Source: Vibrio celticus
Lineage (GTDB): Bacteria; Pseudomonadota; Gammaproteobacteria; Enterobacterales; Vibrionaceae
Assembly (NCBI RefSeq): GCF_024347335.1
Contig: NZ_AP025463.1
Coordinates: forward strand, 1,488,001-1,552,000
Direction of reading: 5' to 3'
DNA: 64,000 nucleotides
The first letter of the stretch is position 1; each line of letters begins with the position of its first letter. The notes below the pieces were generated by a model. It was not told the DNA's origin. It did not search any database and saw only the letters and a program-made list of their open reading frames with translations. The translations under genes were made by a program, and so were the position numbers. This document shows positions 44,147-53,072 of this stretch, one piece after another.

Positions 44147-45520
44147 TTAAGCGTTCGCTTGTTCCAGATCTTGTTGCTTGTCTTTCTTACCCAATAGGCG
44201 GCTTGTGATCGTACCGGCTGTCATTGCACCAGATACGTTAAGCGCTGTACGTGCCATATCGATAAGGGGCTCGATAGAGATAAGCAGTGCTGCAATCGTT
44301 ACAGGAAGGCCCATAGCAGGAAGTACGATAAGTGCCGCGAACGTTGCACCGCCACCTACGCCAGCAATACCGAATGAGCTCACTGTGATAATAGCAATCA
44401 GAGACAGAATGAAGTTGATGTCCATTGGGTCAATGCCAACCGTAGGTGCAACCATTACTGCTAGCATTGCAGGGTAGATACCCGCACAACCGTTTTGACC
44501 AATCGTCGCACCGAAAGAGGCAGACAGGTTAGCAATCGCTGGTGGCACGTTAAGCTTAGTGATTTGAGCTTCAACGTTCAGTGGAATCGTTGCGGCAGAA
44601 CTACGAGACGTGAAAGCGAACGTTAGGACAGGCCAGATCTTTTGGAAGTACTCTTTCGGGTTTACACCAACAAAAGAAACCAACACACCGTGTACAACGA
44701 ACATCAGTAGAATCGCAACGTAAGATGCAACGATGAAACCCAGTAGGCTTAGGATGTCAGAAGCACTTGATGTTGCCACTACCTTCGCCATTAACGCTGC
44801 GATGCCGTATGGCGTGAGTGCCATGATCATCTTAACTAAGCGCATAACGATAGATTGTGCCGCTTCAACGAAAGTACGGATTGGAGATTCTAGTTCTTCT
44901 TTCTCTGCCATTACTTTACGAGCAGCAATGCCTGTAAGCACACCGAAGATAACCACCGCGATGATAGACGTAGAGCGAGCGCCGGTTAGATCAGCAAACG
45001 GGTTAGTTGGAATGAAGCTAATCAGCATTTGTGGAATAGTTAGGTCAGACACGTTTCCCATGCGGCTTTCTAGTGTTGCGATACGAGCTGTTTCACGCGC
45101 GCCCTCTGTTAAACCTTCAGCAGATAAGCCGAATGCTTGAGTCACAACAATACCAACAATCGCAGAAATCGCGGTTGTTGCTAGCAGTACAGAAATGGTG
45201 ATGCCAGAAATCTTGCCCAGTGAACCGCCTTTTTCAAGCTTCACTACTGCGGCAATCATTGAAACCAATACTAATGGCATGATCACCATTTTTAGTAGGC
45301 CAACATAACCACGGCCAACAATGTTTACCCAGTCTAGTGTTTCGTTGATGACCGGGTTGCCTTCACCAAATAACAGCTGTAGACCAAGACCAAATGCGCT
45401 ACCAAATACTAAACCGAGTAAAACGAGGCGAGAAAGTGTGTTTTCTTTTTTCTGCTGTCCGTAGAGAAAAAAGAGGATACCAGTGAATACCGCTAAGGCA
45501 GCGATAGCTGAAAATGACAT
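44147..45520 (-). CDS. tcyP: L-cystine transporter of the dicarboxylate symporter family
   Basis: 457 aa. It is a DAACS-fold carrier: eight or more helices and two re-entrant loops, with the serine-rich TSRSSAATIPLNVEAQ loop and QNGCAGIYPAMLAVMVAP. The GVGGGATFAALIVLPAMGLP and SIEPLIDMARTALNVSGAMTAG segments contain the substrate and cation residues. These signatures fit the TcyP/YdjN cystine carriers more than glutamate carriers. It brings cystine or its analogues into the cell with a cation gradient. A long 5' region separates it from its neighbour. It is a stand-alone gene. Confidence 0.88.
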   Translation of the reverse strand: MSFSAIAALAVFTGILFFLYGQQKKENTLSRLVLLGLVFGSAFGLGLQLLFGEGNPVINETLDWVNIVGRGYVGLLKMVIMPLVLVSMIAAVVKLEKGGSLGKISGITISVLLATTAISAIVGIVVTQAFGLSAEGLTEGARETARIATLESRMGNVSDLTIPQMLISFIPTNPFADLTGARSTSIIAVVIFGVLTGIAARKVMAEKEELESPIRTFVEAAQSIVMRLVKMIMALTPYGIAALMAKVVATSSASDILSLLGFIVASYVAILLMFVVHGVLVSFVGVNPKEYFQKIWPVLTFAFTSRSSAATIPLNVEAQITKLNVPPAIANLSASFGATIGQNGCAGIYPAMLAVMVAPTVGIDPMDINFILSLIAIITVSSFGIAGVGGGATFAALIVLPAMGLPVTIAALLISIEPLIDMARTALNVSGAMTAGTITSRLLGKKDKQQDLEQANA

Positions 45521-45705
45521 TTGTTTTCCTTATGAATTTCTTTAGATCGATAGGGCACTTAGATATATGGGCGCGAATACTGTTAGCTACAGTAGCGACC
45601 TGTAACAAAACGTAAAATAAGGAAAAGTAATTTATTAGAACGATTAGTAATATCCACTCAATAGGATGGGTGGATATTCAACATTGTGATGAATAGGTGA
45701 GCTTT

Positions 45706-46401
45706 TTAGCGATATTTTGCCAATAAATTGAGCATGTCACTTGACGAGTAAATTTCGATATTTTGGAAATTATTTTCGAATAACCGGAACAACATTGCTT
45801 TGGCTACGTCTTCCGACTGAATAGGGCGTAGGTTTTTGAACTTACCAAACATAAACGGAGACAGCAGAGGAAAGACACTTTGCAGGAGTTTTTCATCAGA
45901 TCTTGGTTCATCACGCTCACCAACCAGCGGCCCAGGACGTGCGATGAATAGCTGCTTGAAGCCAATACGTTTTAAGTTTTGCTCCATTTGCCCTTTGCAA
46001 CGAAGGTAGTGCGAATAGGAATCTGGTGAAGCGCCATAGCTAGAAACGACCGCTACGCGTTGAACCCCAAGAAACTTTATCGACTGTGCGACTTGGCTAA
46101 CCAGTTCCACATCGATTTTGCGAAGCGCTTCTTTTGATCCTGCCTTTTTCTTAGTTGTACCTAAGCAGATAACGCCAAGATTAGGCGTCGCATTCGTGTC
46201 ATCCCAACTGGTAACTTGCAGGTCGCTGTGAATAAGAGTATAGAGCTTGTTGGAATCAAACTGTGAATCTAACGCTCGGCGAGATAGGGCATAGATATGA
46301 TCAACGGCGGGTTCATCGATGAGCAACTTCATCACATGATGACCAATTAACCCTGTTGCACCAGCCACCACGACCGATGTTTTGTCTCCAGAAATGCTCA
46401 T
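45706..46401 (-). CDS. NAD(P)-binding oxidoreductase, HTATIP2-like
   Basis: 231 aa from the ATG at 46401 (GAAGGGA upstream); the open frame runs 56 codons further but without a family match. It is a Rossmann-fold short-chain protein: VVVAGATGLIGHHVMKLL, GVICLGTTKKKAGSKEALRKIDVELVSQVA, VAVVSSYGASPDSYSHYLRCKGQMEQNL (with a modified YxxxK-like Tyr/Lys) and IARPGPLVGERDEPR. The TTKKKAGS block is typical of bacterial HTATIP2-like proteins. Substrate unknown. Confidence 0.85.
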   Translation of the reverse strand: MSISGDKTSVVVAGATGLIGHHVMKLLIDEPAVDHIYALSRRALDSQFDSNKLYTLIHSDLQVTSWDDTNATPNLGVICLGTTKKKAGSKEALRKIDVELVSQVAQSIKFLGVQRVAVVSSYGASPDSYSHYLRCKGQMEQNLKRIGFKQLFIARPGPLVGERDEPRSDEKLLQSVFPLLSPFMFGKFKNLRPIQSEDVAKAMLFRLFENNFQNIEIYSSSDMLNLLAKYR

Positions 46402-46623
46402 TTTAATCCCTTCTTCACTCCACAAGTGCTTGTTTAATATAAACAGTGCTTGAATTTTAAGCGAATAAAAGTTTGTTAAACGAGTGGTCAGTAGTATGTG
46501 GGGAGTCGCCTGTTTATGGAAAAAGAGATGATTTAGTTTGGCTCGACGCATAAGTACGATATGAAACATAATGGCGGTGGGAAAGATAAATGCGGTTTGA
46601 AACTTAAGTTAGGCGTTAAACAT

Positions 46624-46653
46624 AACAAAGCCCGCTGGGCGACGGGCTTTGTT
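46624..46653 (-). terminator. Terminator hairpin
   Basis: An 11-bp stem (AACAAAGCCCG / CGGGCTTTGTT) with an 8-nt loop, 18 bp past the stop of the 29-aa gene on the minus strand. Confidence 0.75.
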
Positions 46654-46670
46654 ACTTTTCTTGCTTCTTA

Positions 46671-46760
46671 CTAGGTAAAGGACAGTGGGGTTTTCCTTAC
46701 CTTTTTGCTAGCTTTCTTACTTGATTTATTTGGTTTTCTTTTACTTGAATTTGGAATCAT
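46671..46760 (-). CDS. 29-aa Lys/Ser-rich small protein
   Basis: The frame starts MIPNSSKRKPNKSSKKASKK and ends PLSFT. Twelve of 29 residues are Lys or Arg. TTAGGAGGTG six bases before the ATG is a near-perfect SD, and a terminator follows the stop, so translation is likely. It could bind RNA or ribosomes. No family is recognised. Confidence 0.6.
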   Translation of the reverse strand: MIPNSSKRKPNKSSKKASKKVRKTPLSFT

Positions 46761-47101
46761 TACACCTCCTAAATCGTTGTTCTGTTTTGTCTTTCAATCG
46801 ATTGTCTTTCTTCGTGTAGCGTCAGTGTTGTGGGCATTCACTGTATGGGTACTTATCAATGGAGAGATTAATAAGTAATTTAGATAAAGCATAAACGATG
46901 CCAAAATGTAAGTTATTGATAAATCTATTATCAGTATTATTTGTGTTTTAGGGTTCGTCAATTTGACTGTCAATTTGAGAAAAAACCAGTGTGATCTGTT
47001 TAAATTAAGAACACTCTCTGCGGTTTCTGCCACATAGCCATGGATACAGCCTTGCTTAACACGTAAACTGAGTCGTAATTCACATAGACCAAGGACGTGC
47101 T
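46761..47101. other. Intergenic region upstream of flavin reductase gene
   Basis: A 341-bp AT-rich gap with divergent promoters. An open frame on the minus strand has no SD and unlikely composition. No cobalamin riboswitch motif was found even though cob genes follow. Confidence 0.4.
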
Positions 47102-47713
47102 ATGAACCTCAAGCTTGATACTCTTGCTCCCACTCAGATTTATCACCTGATGACACAAACCGTTGTTCCTCGCCCGATTGCGTGGGCATTGACGGAATCT
47201 TCTGACCAAGAGTACAACCTCGCGCCTTTCTCTTATTTCACGCCTGTTTCTAGTAATCCGCCGTTACTGATGTTATCGGTTGGGAAGAAGCCGTCCGGCG
47301 AAATCAAAGATACCACTCGTAATGCCCTAGAAACGGGTAAGCTAGTGATTCACATTGCTTCTTCAAGTTCTGCCGAAACCATGACGGCGACAGCAGCTAC
47401 CCTTGAACATGGTGATTCGGAAGTCACCGCGAATAACATTGACCTGGTTGAATTTGAAGGCTTCTCTTTACCGAGATTGAAAGAGTGCGCGGTCGCTTTT
47501 GGATGCACCTTGTACGAAGTAAAAGAGGTTGGAGAAGTGCCACAAAGCCTTATCTTTGCTCAAGTCGAAACCGTGTACATTTCCGAAGACGTGATCGACA
47601 AAGAGAGTGAACGTCTTAAGGTTGATGCGTTGGCCTTGGACCCACTGTCTCGACTTGGTGGCGGTGAATACGCGACGCTTTCCAATGTGTTCTCTGTCGC
47701 ACGCCCTAAGTAG
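47102..47713 (+). CDS. Flavin reductase family (FMN-binding split-barrel) protein
   Basis: 203 aa. The DIM6/NTAB-type FMN-binding barrel: VVPRPIAWALTE, YNLAPFSYFTPVSSNPPLLMLSVG, KDTTRNALETGKLVIHIAS, FGCTLYEVKEVGEVPQSLIFAQV, and the C-terminal DALALDPLSRLGGGEYATL. Such proteins reduce or oxidise flavins or act on a flavin-linked substrate. It lies 44 bp upstream of cobT on the same strand and may be the first gene of the cobalamin operon, where a flavin reductase could help reduce cobalt; this is only a suggestion. Confidence 0.86.
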   Translation: MNLKLDTLAPTQIYHLMTQTVVPRPIAWALTESSDQEYNLAPFSYFTPVSSNPPLLMLSVGKKPSGEIKDTTRNALETGKLVIHIASSSSAETMTATAATLEHGDSEVTANNIDLVEFEGFSLPRLKECAVAFGCTLYEVKEVGEVPQSLIFAQVETVYISEDVIDKESERLKVDALALDPLSRLGGGEYATLSNVFSVARPK

Positions 47714-47757
47714 CAGTCCCTAAATCAACGTACCCAGAATAAGCGTTTTTAAAAACT

Positions 47758-48804
47758 ATGTTAGATACCCAATACTCGCAGTATATCCAACACCGAATTG
47801 ACCAAAAAACCAAGCCACTCGGTGCCCTTGGTTTACTCGAAAAAGTCGCACATCAACTGGCATTGATTCAGAGCCAAGGCAAAGAAGCTGCGGTCGAACA
47901 CATTGAATTGAACAAGCCAAGTATCATCATTTTTGCTGGCGACCATGGCATTGCTGACGAAGGCGTGAGTATTGCCCCAAGTGCCGTCACACAACAGATG
48001 GTGTTGAATTTCTTAAGCGGTGGCGCGGCGATCAATTGTTTCTGTGCGGTGAATAACATCGATATCACGGTAGTCGACACGGGGATATTGTTGCCTGTTG
48101 AATCAGACAGTGACATGTTGATCTCTCAGCGTTTGGGTACGCGAACCAATAACTTTGCCAATGAGGCGGCAATGAGTTTAGAAACGGTTGAACGTGGGAT
48201 TGAACTGGGTACAGAGCTTGTATCTAGAACCATTTCGAATGGCACCAATATCATCATGTTTGGTGAAATGGGTATCGGAAATACCAGCAGCGCATCAGCG
48301 ATCTTAAGTGCATTAGCGAATCGTGCTGCAGCGGAGTGTGTTGGCCTAGGCACTGGCATCAACAATGAACAGCTTGCACGTAAAGTGGCTGTGGTTGAGC
48401 AAGGTGTCGCGCGTTGCAAAGGCTTGGAGCTTAAAGAAGTTAAAGGGATCAAAGAGGTACTCGCACAAGTAGGCGGCTATGAAATCGTTCAAATGGTGGG
48501 AGGCTTCCTTGGTGCTTACCAGAACAAAACACCAGTATTAGTCGATGGCTTTATCGTGTCGGTTGCGGCGTATGTCGCGACTTTAATTGAACCAAACTGC
48601 CGAGACTATATGATCTTCGCACATCGCTCTGAAGAGTCGGGGCACAAAATTCTGTTAGAACTGCTCGACGCTGAGCCACTGCTCGATCTTGGATTGAGAT
48701 TAGGCGAGGGCACAGGTGCTGCGCTAGCTATGCCAATTATTCGTGCGGCAGCCGAGTTTTATAACAACATGGCGAGCTTCGAAAGTGCCGGAGTCACGGT
48801 TTAA
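47758..48804 (+). CDS. cobT: Nicotinate-nucleotide-dimethylbenzimidazole phosphoribosyltransferase
   Basis: 348 aa. It has QYIQHRIDQKTKPLGALGLLEKVAHQLALIQ, PSIIIFAGDHGIADEGVS, FLSGGAAINCFC, EMGIGNTSSASAILSAL and the catalytic-Glu region LRLGEGTGAALAMPII. It makes alpha-ribazole phosphate from nicotinate mononucleotide and DMB for the lower loop of B12. First of four cob genes. Its stop overlaps the cobS ATG by one base (TAATG). Confidence 0.96.
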   Translation: MLDTQYSQYIQHRIDQKTKPLGALGLLEKVAHQLALIQSQGKEAAVEHIELNKPSIIIFAGDHGIADEGVSIAPSAVTQQMVLNFLSGGAAINCFCAVNNIDITVVDTGILLPVESDSDMLISQRLGTRTNNFANEAAMSLETVERGIELGTELVSRTISNGTNIIMFGEMGIGNTSSASAILSALANRAAAECVGLGTGINNEQLARKVAVVEQGVARCKGLELKEVKGIKEVLAQVGGYEIVQMVGGFLGAYQNKTPVLVDGFIVSVAAYVATLIEPNCRDYMIFAHRSEESGHKILLELLDAEPLLDLGLRLGEGTGAALAMPIIRAAAEFYNNMASFESAGVTV

Positions 48805-49610
48805 TGAGTGATTTACCAGAAATATCGTTGAAAGATCGAGTCACCCATCAGTGGCAGCTGTTTGCACTGGCGATGGGCTTCTTTTCTCGCTTGCCAATGC
48901 CAAAGAACACGCCCTATTCATCGGAGCGAATGAACCGTTCTGGTCGCTACTTTTCATCGGTTGGTTTGTTAATTGGTGTTCTATGTGGCGGTGTGTTTTT
49001 GCTACTTGATACGGTACTGCCGAGTGCAGTGGCGATTTTCTTGATGATGAGTTTTAGCCTGATGCTCACAGGTGCATTCCATGAAGATGGTTTGACTGAT
49101 ATGGCGGATGGCATTGGTGGCGGCATGACTCTAGAACGCCGCTTGACCATCATGAAAGACAGTCGAATCGGTACTTATGGCGCGTCTGCACTGGTTATGG
49201 CTTTGCTTGGCAAGTGGGTGTTGTTGAATGAGCTGGTCAACATGACGGCTCTGTTTATGGTTATCGTGACCAGTTATACCTTTAGCCGCGCGATTGCTGC
49301 ATCGCTAATTTACGACATGCCTTATGTCAGCGATTTAGATACCAGTAAAAGTAAACCATTGGCCAACAAGCAAACCAAAGGTGAACTTACCTTCTTATTG
49401 CTGGTAGGCGTGCTGCCTAGCCTGTGGTTTGGTCTTGAATTCGCTTTGGTTTTATCTGTCGTCGCCTATTTGTTCAGAACAGGTTTCAAAAAGTGGTTAA
49501 CGGCTCGTATTGGTGGCTTTACTGGTGACTGCTTGGGGGCGGCTCAACAGTTAATGGAGCTGCTGACTTACCTTGTATTCATTACTGCATTTTACAATGG
49601 CTTTCTATAA
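48804..49610 (+). CDS. cobS: Adenosylcobinamide-GDP ribazoletransferase
   Basis: 268 aa, integral membrane. It shows FFSRLPMP, the motif HEDGLTDMADGIGGG with the Asp cluster that binds Mg, and RRLTIMKDSRIGTYG, followed by several membrane helices. It joins adenosylcobinamide-GDP to alpha-ribazole in the inner membrane. The translationally coupled start overlaps cobT. Confidence 0.95.
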   Translation: MSDLPEISLKDRVTHQWQLFALAMGFFSRLPMPKNTPYSSERMNRSGRYFSSVGLLIGVLCGGVFLLLDTVLPSAVAIFLMMSFSLMLTGAFHEDGLTDMADGIGGGMTLERRLTIMKDSRIGTYGASALVMALLGKWVLLNELVNMTALFMVIVTSYTFSRAIAASLIYDMPYVSDLDTSKSKPLANKQTKGELTFLLLVGVLPSLWFGLEFALVLSVVAYLFRTGFKKWLTARIGGFTGDCLGAAQQLMELLTYLVFITAFYNGFL

Positions 49611-49619
49611 CGGCTTCCT

Positions 49620-50240
49620 ATGACCAACACGAATCAAACTTTTCAAGCTAATCAAATTAATCAAGCAAGTCAGCGAAACAGCCATTTGGTATTGGGTGGA
49701 GCTCGTTCTGGCAAGTCGAGTTTTGCAGAGCAACAAGCATTATGTGCGCTTGAAGCATGTTCAAATGGACGCCTTAACTATATTGCAACGGCCACTTATT
49801 TGGACGACGAAATGCGAGAACGAATCGCGCACCATCAACAACGTCGTGGTGAGCAGTGGATTGAGCATGAAGTGCCTGTCGAATTAGCTGAAGCACTGCA
49901 GTCTTTTGAGAAAGAAGATGTGGTATTGATTGACTGCCTAACCTTGTGGCTGAACAACATGATATTTGAACTGGGTGACGATGCAACCAATGAACAGGTT
50001 GAAGCCGTGGTTGAAGTATTGGTCAAAAGCGTCGAGCAAAGCCCGGCGCAAATTATCATGGTGTCTAACGAAGTCGGTTTAGGTGTAGTGCCTTTGGGTA
50101 AAGTATCGCGTTTGTTTGTAGACAATGCAGGGCGAATGAACCAAGCGCTAGCTCGCGTCGTTGAACGCGTCACGCTGGTCGCTGCCGGATTGCCGCTGCA
50201 CTTAAAACCATCTAATCACTTGCTTGATAATCAAGGCTAG
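49620..50240 (+). CDS. cobU: Adenosylcobinamide kinase / phosphate guanylyltransferase
   Basis: 206 aa. An N-terminal Asn/Gln-rich extension precedes the P-loop LVLGGARSGKSSFAEQ. The guanylate-accepting His is in ERIAHHQQRRGEQW, and LIDCLTLWLNNM and MVSNEVGLGVVPLG follow. It phosphorylates cobinamide and then transfers GMP from GTP. It lies 9 bp after cobS. Confidence 0.95.
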   Translation: MTNTNQTFQANQINQASQRNSHLVLGGARSGKSSFAEQQALCALEACSNGRLNYIATATYLDDEMRERIAHHQQRRGEQWIEHEVPVELAEALQSFEKEDVVLIDCLTLWLNNMIFELGDDATNEQVEAVVEVLVKSVEQSPAQIIMVSNEVGLGVVPLGKVSRLFVDNAGRMNQALARVVERVTLVAAGLPLHLKPSNHLLDNQG

Positions 50241-50249
50241 GTCGCACAT

Positions 50250-50867
50250 ATGGTCAATGGAACAACCAAAAACATCTATCTACTAAGACATGGCAAAGTC
50301 GACGGAAAATCGGCACTCAATGGTTTATCTGATGTGCTGGTCAACCCTGAGCTTCAAGAACAGATATGTGAGGCGCTTGCGACACAAGGCATTACCTTTG
50401 ATAGCGTGGTTACCTCGCCATTAAAACGATGCGGTGATCTAGCAAACTTGTATGCAGAGCGTATGTCAGTGCCTTTATCAGTTGCACCAGACTTTCAGGA
50501 AATGAACTTCGGTGAAGTTGATGGTGTCCCATTTGATGAACTTGAAGACAAGTGGGGAATGTTAGAAACCTTTTGGCAAGATCCTGCTAATCATCAATTA
50601 ACTGGCGCAGAAAGTTTAAAGGGCTTCCACGACAGAGTAACTCAAGCTTGGTCGCAACTTTTGAATGATCCAAGTGACAATATATTGTTGGTTACTCATG
50701 GTGGTGTGATTCGCATATTGTTAGCGCACTGCCTTGATATTGATTGGAAAAATCCGAGTTTGTACTCGAAGTTATCGATAGAAAACGCATCGATAACGCA
50801 TATTCAAATCACTCAGTTTGCGCAGAGTTTTATCAGCGTTAAATCAATAGGGCTACCTGTTCTCTGA
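50250..50867 (+). CDS. cobC: Alpha-ribazole phosphatase, histidine phosphatase family
   Basis: 205 aa. The phosphatase motif IYLLRHGKVDG supplies the nucleophilic His; later active-site elements are VVTSPLKRCGDLA, MNFGEVDG and VTHGGVIRILL. In this context it should remove the 5'-phosphate from alpha-ribazole phosphate. It ends the cobTSUC run. The name rests partly on context since the family is broad. Confidence 0.88.
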   Translation: MVNGTTKNIYLLRHGKVDGKSALNGLSDVLVNPELQEQICEALATQGITFDSVVTSPLKRCGDLANLYAERMSVPLSVAPDFQEMNFGEVDGVPFDELEDKWGMLETFWQDPANHQLTGAESLKGFHDRVTQAWSQLLNDPSDNILLVTHGGVIRILLAHCLDIDWKNPSLYSKLSIENASITHIQITQFAQSFISVKSIGLPVL

Positions 50868-50944
50868 GTGTTAAAAATACACGGTTTTAAGAATTAACAA
50901 TCTATTAGAACTGTAAATAGAAACAGAAATATAAATAGAAGTAT

Positions 50945-50969
50945 AAAGCGGCGTTCACAGCCGCTATAC
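50945..50969. other. Hairpin between cobC and pepF
   Basis: AGCGGC / GCCGCT with flanking GTATA / ATAC pairs and a small bulge. No T-run, so it may be an RNA structure or weak end signal. Confidence 0.35.
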
Positions 50970-51007
50970 CTGATTGGTATTACTACCTACGTGAAAGGAA
51001 TTTAGTC

Positions 51008-52804
51008 ATGACAACACCAAGTTGGGATCTAAGTATTGCTTATAGCGATCTTAATGATGCAAAAATCGAACAGGACATTGAACTCATTCAGCAGTGCATT
51101 GAGCTGTTGAACCTACACGTTGAAAAGCGTCATATCATTCTAGCGATGCAAAACGCGATTCAGACTTCAGAAGCGGCAGGCACGCTACTAAGCACGATCA
51201 ACACTTTCGCGAATTGTCACGCATCGGTCGATGCGACACACACAGAAGCTAAAGCACTGCTTGGTCGAGTTGCGAAGCTGAACTCTGAAATGTCTCAAGC
51301 GTTCAGCCCTTACGAAGACACGTTAATTCACGCAGAACCAGAATTTATTGATGCAGTATTAGAGCATGAGAGTGCGGACGTAGCAGGCCAACGTTTTGCG
51401 ATTGAAAGCTCTCGCAAGTTATCAAGCAGCCGACTCAGTGTTGCCGAAGAGCAATTGTTAGCGGCGATGAAGGTTGATGGCCGTGACGGATGGGGTCGTT
51501 TATACGATAACCTAACCGGTTCTTTAAAACTGTCGCTAAAGCTGGACGGTGAAGAGGAAGCCCTAGGCTTTTCACAAGCCGCGAGCCTGTTGTACGGTAG
51601 CGAATTCGACAAACAAGAACCAGCATGGCGCGCGGTTCAAGGCGCAATGAAAACGCATCAAGAGTCTTTTGCTTCGATTCTAAATGCATTGGCGGGTTGG
51701 CGACTGACTGAAAACAAAAAGCGCTCGAAGATTAGCGATGTGCATTTCCTAGATCCAAGCCTACACGGCAGCCGCATTGTGCCAGAAACGCTAGACACCA
51801 TGATGTCGGTAGCAAAAGCAAATCGAGCTGTTGGTCAGAAAGCGGGTTTGTTGATGGCAAGAGTTCACGGTCTCGATGAAATGAAGCCTTGGAATCATTT
51901 AGCTGCGATGCCACCGCTGGGTGACGCTGAATCTAAGGTTTACCCATTTGATGAAGCGATCGAAGTGATCAAAACTGCGTTCGCAGAAGTAAATCCAGAG
52001 ATGGCTGATTTCGTCACTTTGATGGTTGAGAACGGTTGGATTGATGCCGCACCAGCTGCCAACAAACGTTTAGGCGCGTACTGCACCAAGTTTGCTGCGA
52101 CACGCACACCGCTTGTGTTCATGACATGGAGCGGTAGCCGCTCAGATTTAATGACATTGGCACACGAGCTAGGCCACGCGTTCCACAACTGGGTGATGAA
52201 AGACATGCCGTTGTGTCAAACACGCTACCCAATGACGCTAGCAGAAACCGCTTCAATTTTTGCAGAGAACATCGTTCGAGACCATTTGTTAAAACAAGCA
52301 CAAACACGTAATGAGAAACTTGAAATGCTGTGGGAAGAGCTTTCTTCTTCTTTGGCATTAATGGTGAACATTCCCGTTCGTTTTGAGTTTGAAAAAGCCT
52401 TCTACGAGCAGCGTGAAAAAGGCGAGCTAACGGCTCAGCAGCTGTGTGACTTGATGGAAACGACTTGGAAAGAGTGGTACGGCGATGCAATGACAGAAGC
52501 CGACCCTTACTTCTGGGCGAGCAAGCTGCACTTCAGTATCTCTCAAGTAAGCTTCTACAACTACCCATACTTGTTTGGTTACCTATTCAGCAAAGGTGTT
52601 TATGCTCAGCGAGATGCGAAAGGCGAGCAATTTTACGGCGATTACGTGTCGTTGCTTCGTGATACAGGCAGCATGATGGCGGAAGAAGTCGTTCAAAAGC
52701 ACCTTGGTATGGATCTGACTCAAGCTGATTTTTGGCAACAAAGCATCGACATGGTCAAAGTTCAAATCGATGAATTTGAAAGATTGCTCGATCAGGAAGA
52801 TTAA
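51008..52804 (+). CDS. pepF: M3 family oligoendopeptidase F
   Basis: 598 aa, the usual M3 oligoendopeptidase length. The N-terminal helical half covers the substrate channel. The zinc site is LAHELGHAFHNW (HExxH) with the third ligand Glu in YPMTLAETASIFAEN. The C-terminal half has FYNYPYLFGYLFSKGVYAQ. It cleaves short peptides in the cytosol. It is a single gene with an SD (GAAAGGAA) upstream. Confidence 0.93.
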   Translation: MTTPSWDLSIAYSDLNDAKIEQDIELIQQCIELLNLHVEKRHIILAMQNAIQTSEAAGTLLSTINTFANCHASVDATHTEAKALLGRVAKLNSEMSQAFSPYEDTLIHAEPEFIDAVLEHESADVAGQRFAIESSRKLSSSRLSVAEEQLLAAMKVDGRDGWGRLYDNLTGSLKLSLKLDGEEEALGFSQAASLLYGSEFDKQEPAWRAVQGAMKTHQESFASILNALAGWRLTENKKRSKISDVHFLDPSLHGSRIVPETLDTMMSVAKANRAVGQKAGLLMARVHGLDEMKPWNHLAAMPPLGDAESKVYPFDEAIEVIKTAFAEVNPEMADFVTLMVENGWIDAAPAANKRLGAYCTKFAATRTPLVFMTWSGSRSDLMTLAHELGHAFHNWVMKDMPLCQTRYPMTLAETASIFAENIVRDHLLKQAQTRNEKLEMLWEELSSSLALMVNIPVRFEFEKAFYEQREKGELTAQQLCDLMETTWKEWYGDAMTEADPYFWASKLHFSISQVSFYNYPYLFGYLFSKGVYAQRDAKGEQFYGDYVSLLRDTGSMMAEEVVQKHLGMDLTQADFWQQSIDMVKVQIDEFERLLDQED

Positions 52805-52826
52805 TTGATCTCAATCTGTTCATGGC

Positions 52827-52862
52827 AGGTAAGAGCTGTGTTAGCTTACGTGGCTCTTATCT
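52827..52862 (+). terminator. Possible terminator of pepF
   Basis: A 10-bp stem AGGTAAGAGC / GCTCTTATCT (one G-U pair) 25 bp after the stop. The T-tract is weak. Confidence 0.45.
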
Positions 52863-53072
52863 TGCTGAGATGACCTGAGACAACCAAAAGCTGCTTTAAA
52901 TAGAGAAAGTTATTTGGAACAGATGTCGGTTAGTAAAATCAGCAGGTAATACAAAAATATATGGGTAGTATTTGTGAGTGATAACGGAGTTTCTATTGAT
53001 AAGTGCGATCCTAGCAACACAATTTCTATGTACAATTTATTAACATACGGCCGTGCAATTAAGGAGTAGCGC

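Noticed and set aside
46794..47033. 79-codon minus-strand hydrophobic frame before the flavin reductase gene
   Set aside because: No SD at the start, lies in a likely promoter region, and has AT-driven composition (Leu/Ile/Tyr).
47714..47757. Possible cobalamin riboswitch upstream of cobT
   Set aside because: Only 44 bases long, far too short, and no B12-box sequence is visible.
52975..53070. GTG-started 31-codon frame ending just before astE
   Set aside because: No SD upstream; its end overlaps the astE SD by chance. Could be a leader peptide but nothing supports it.
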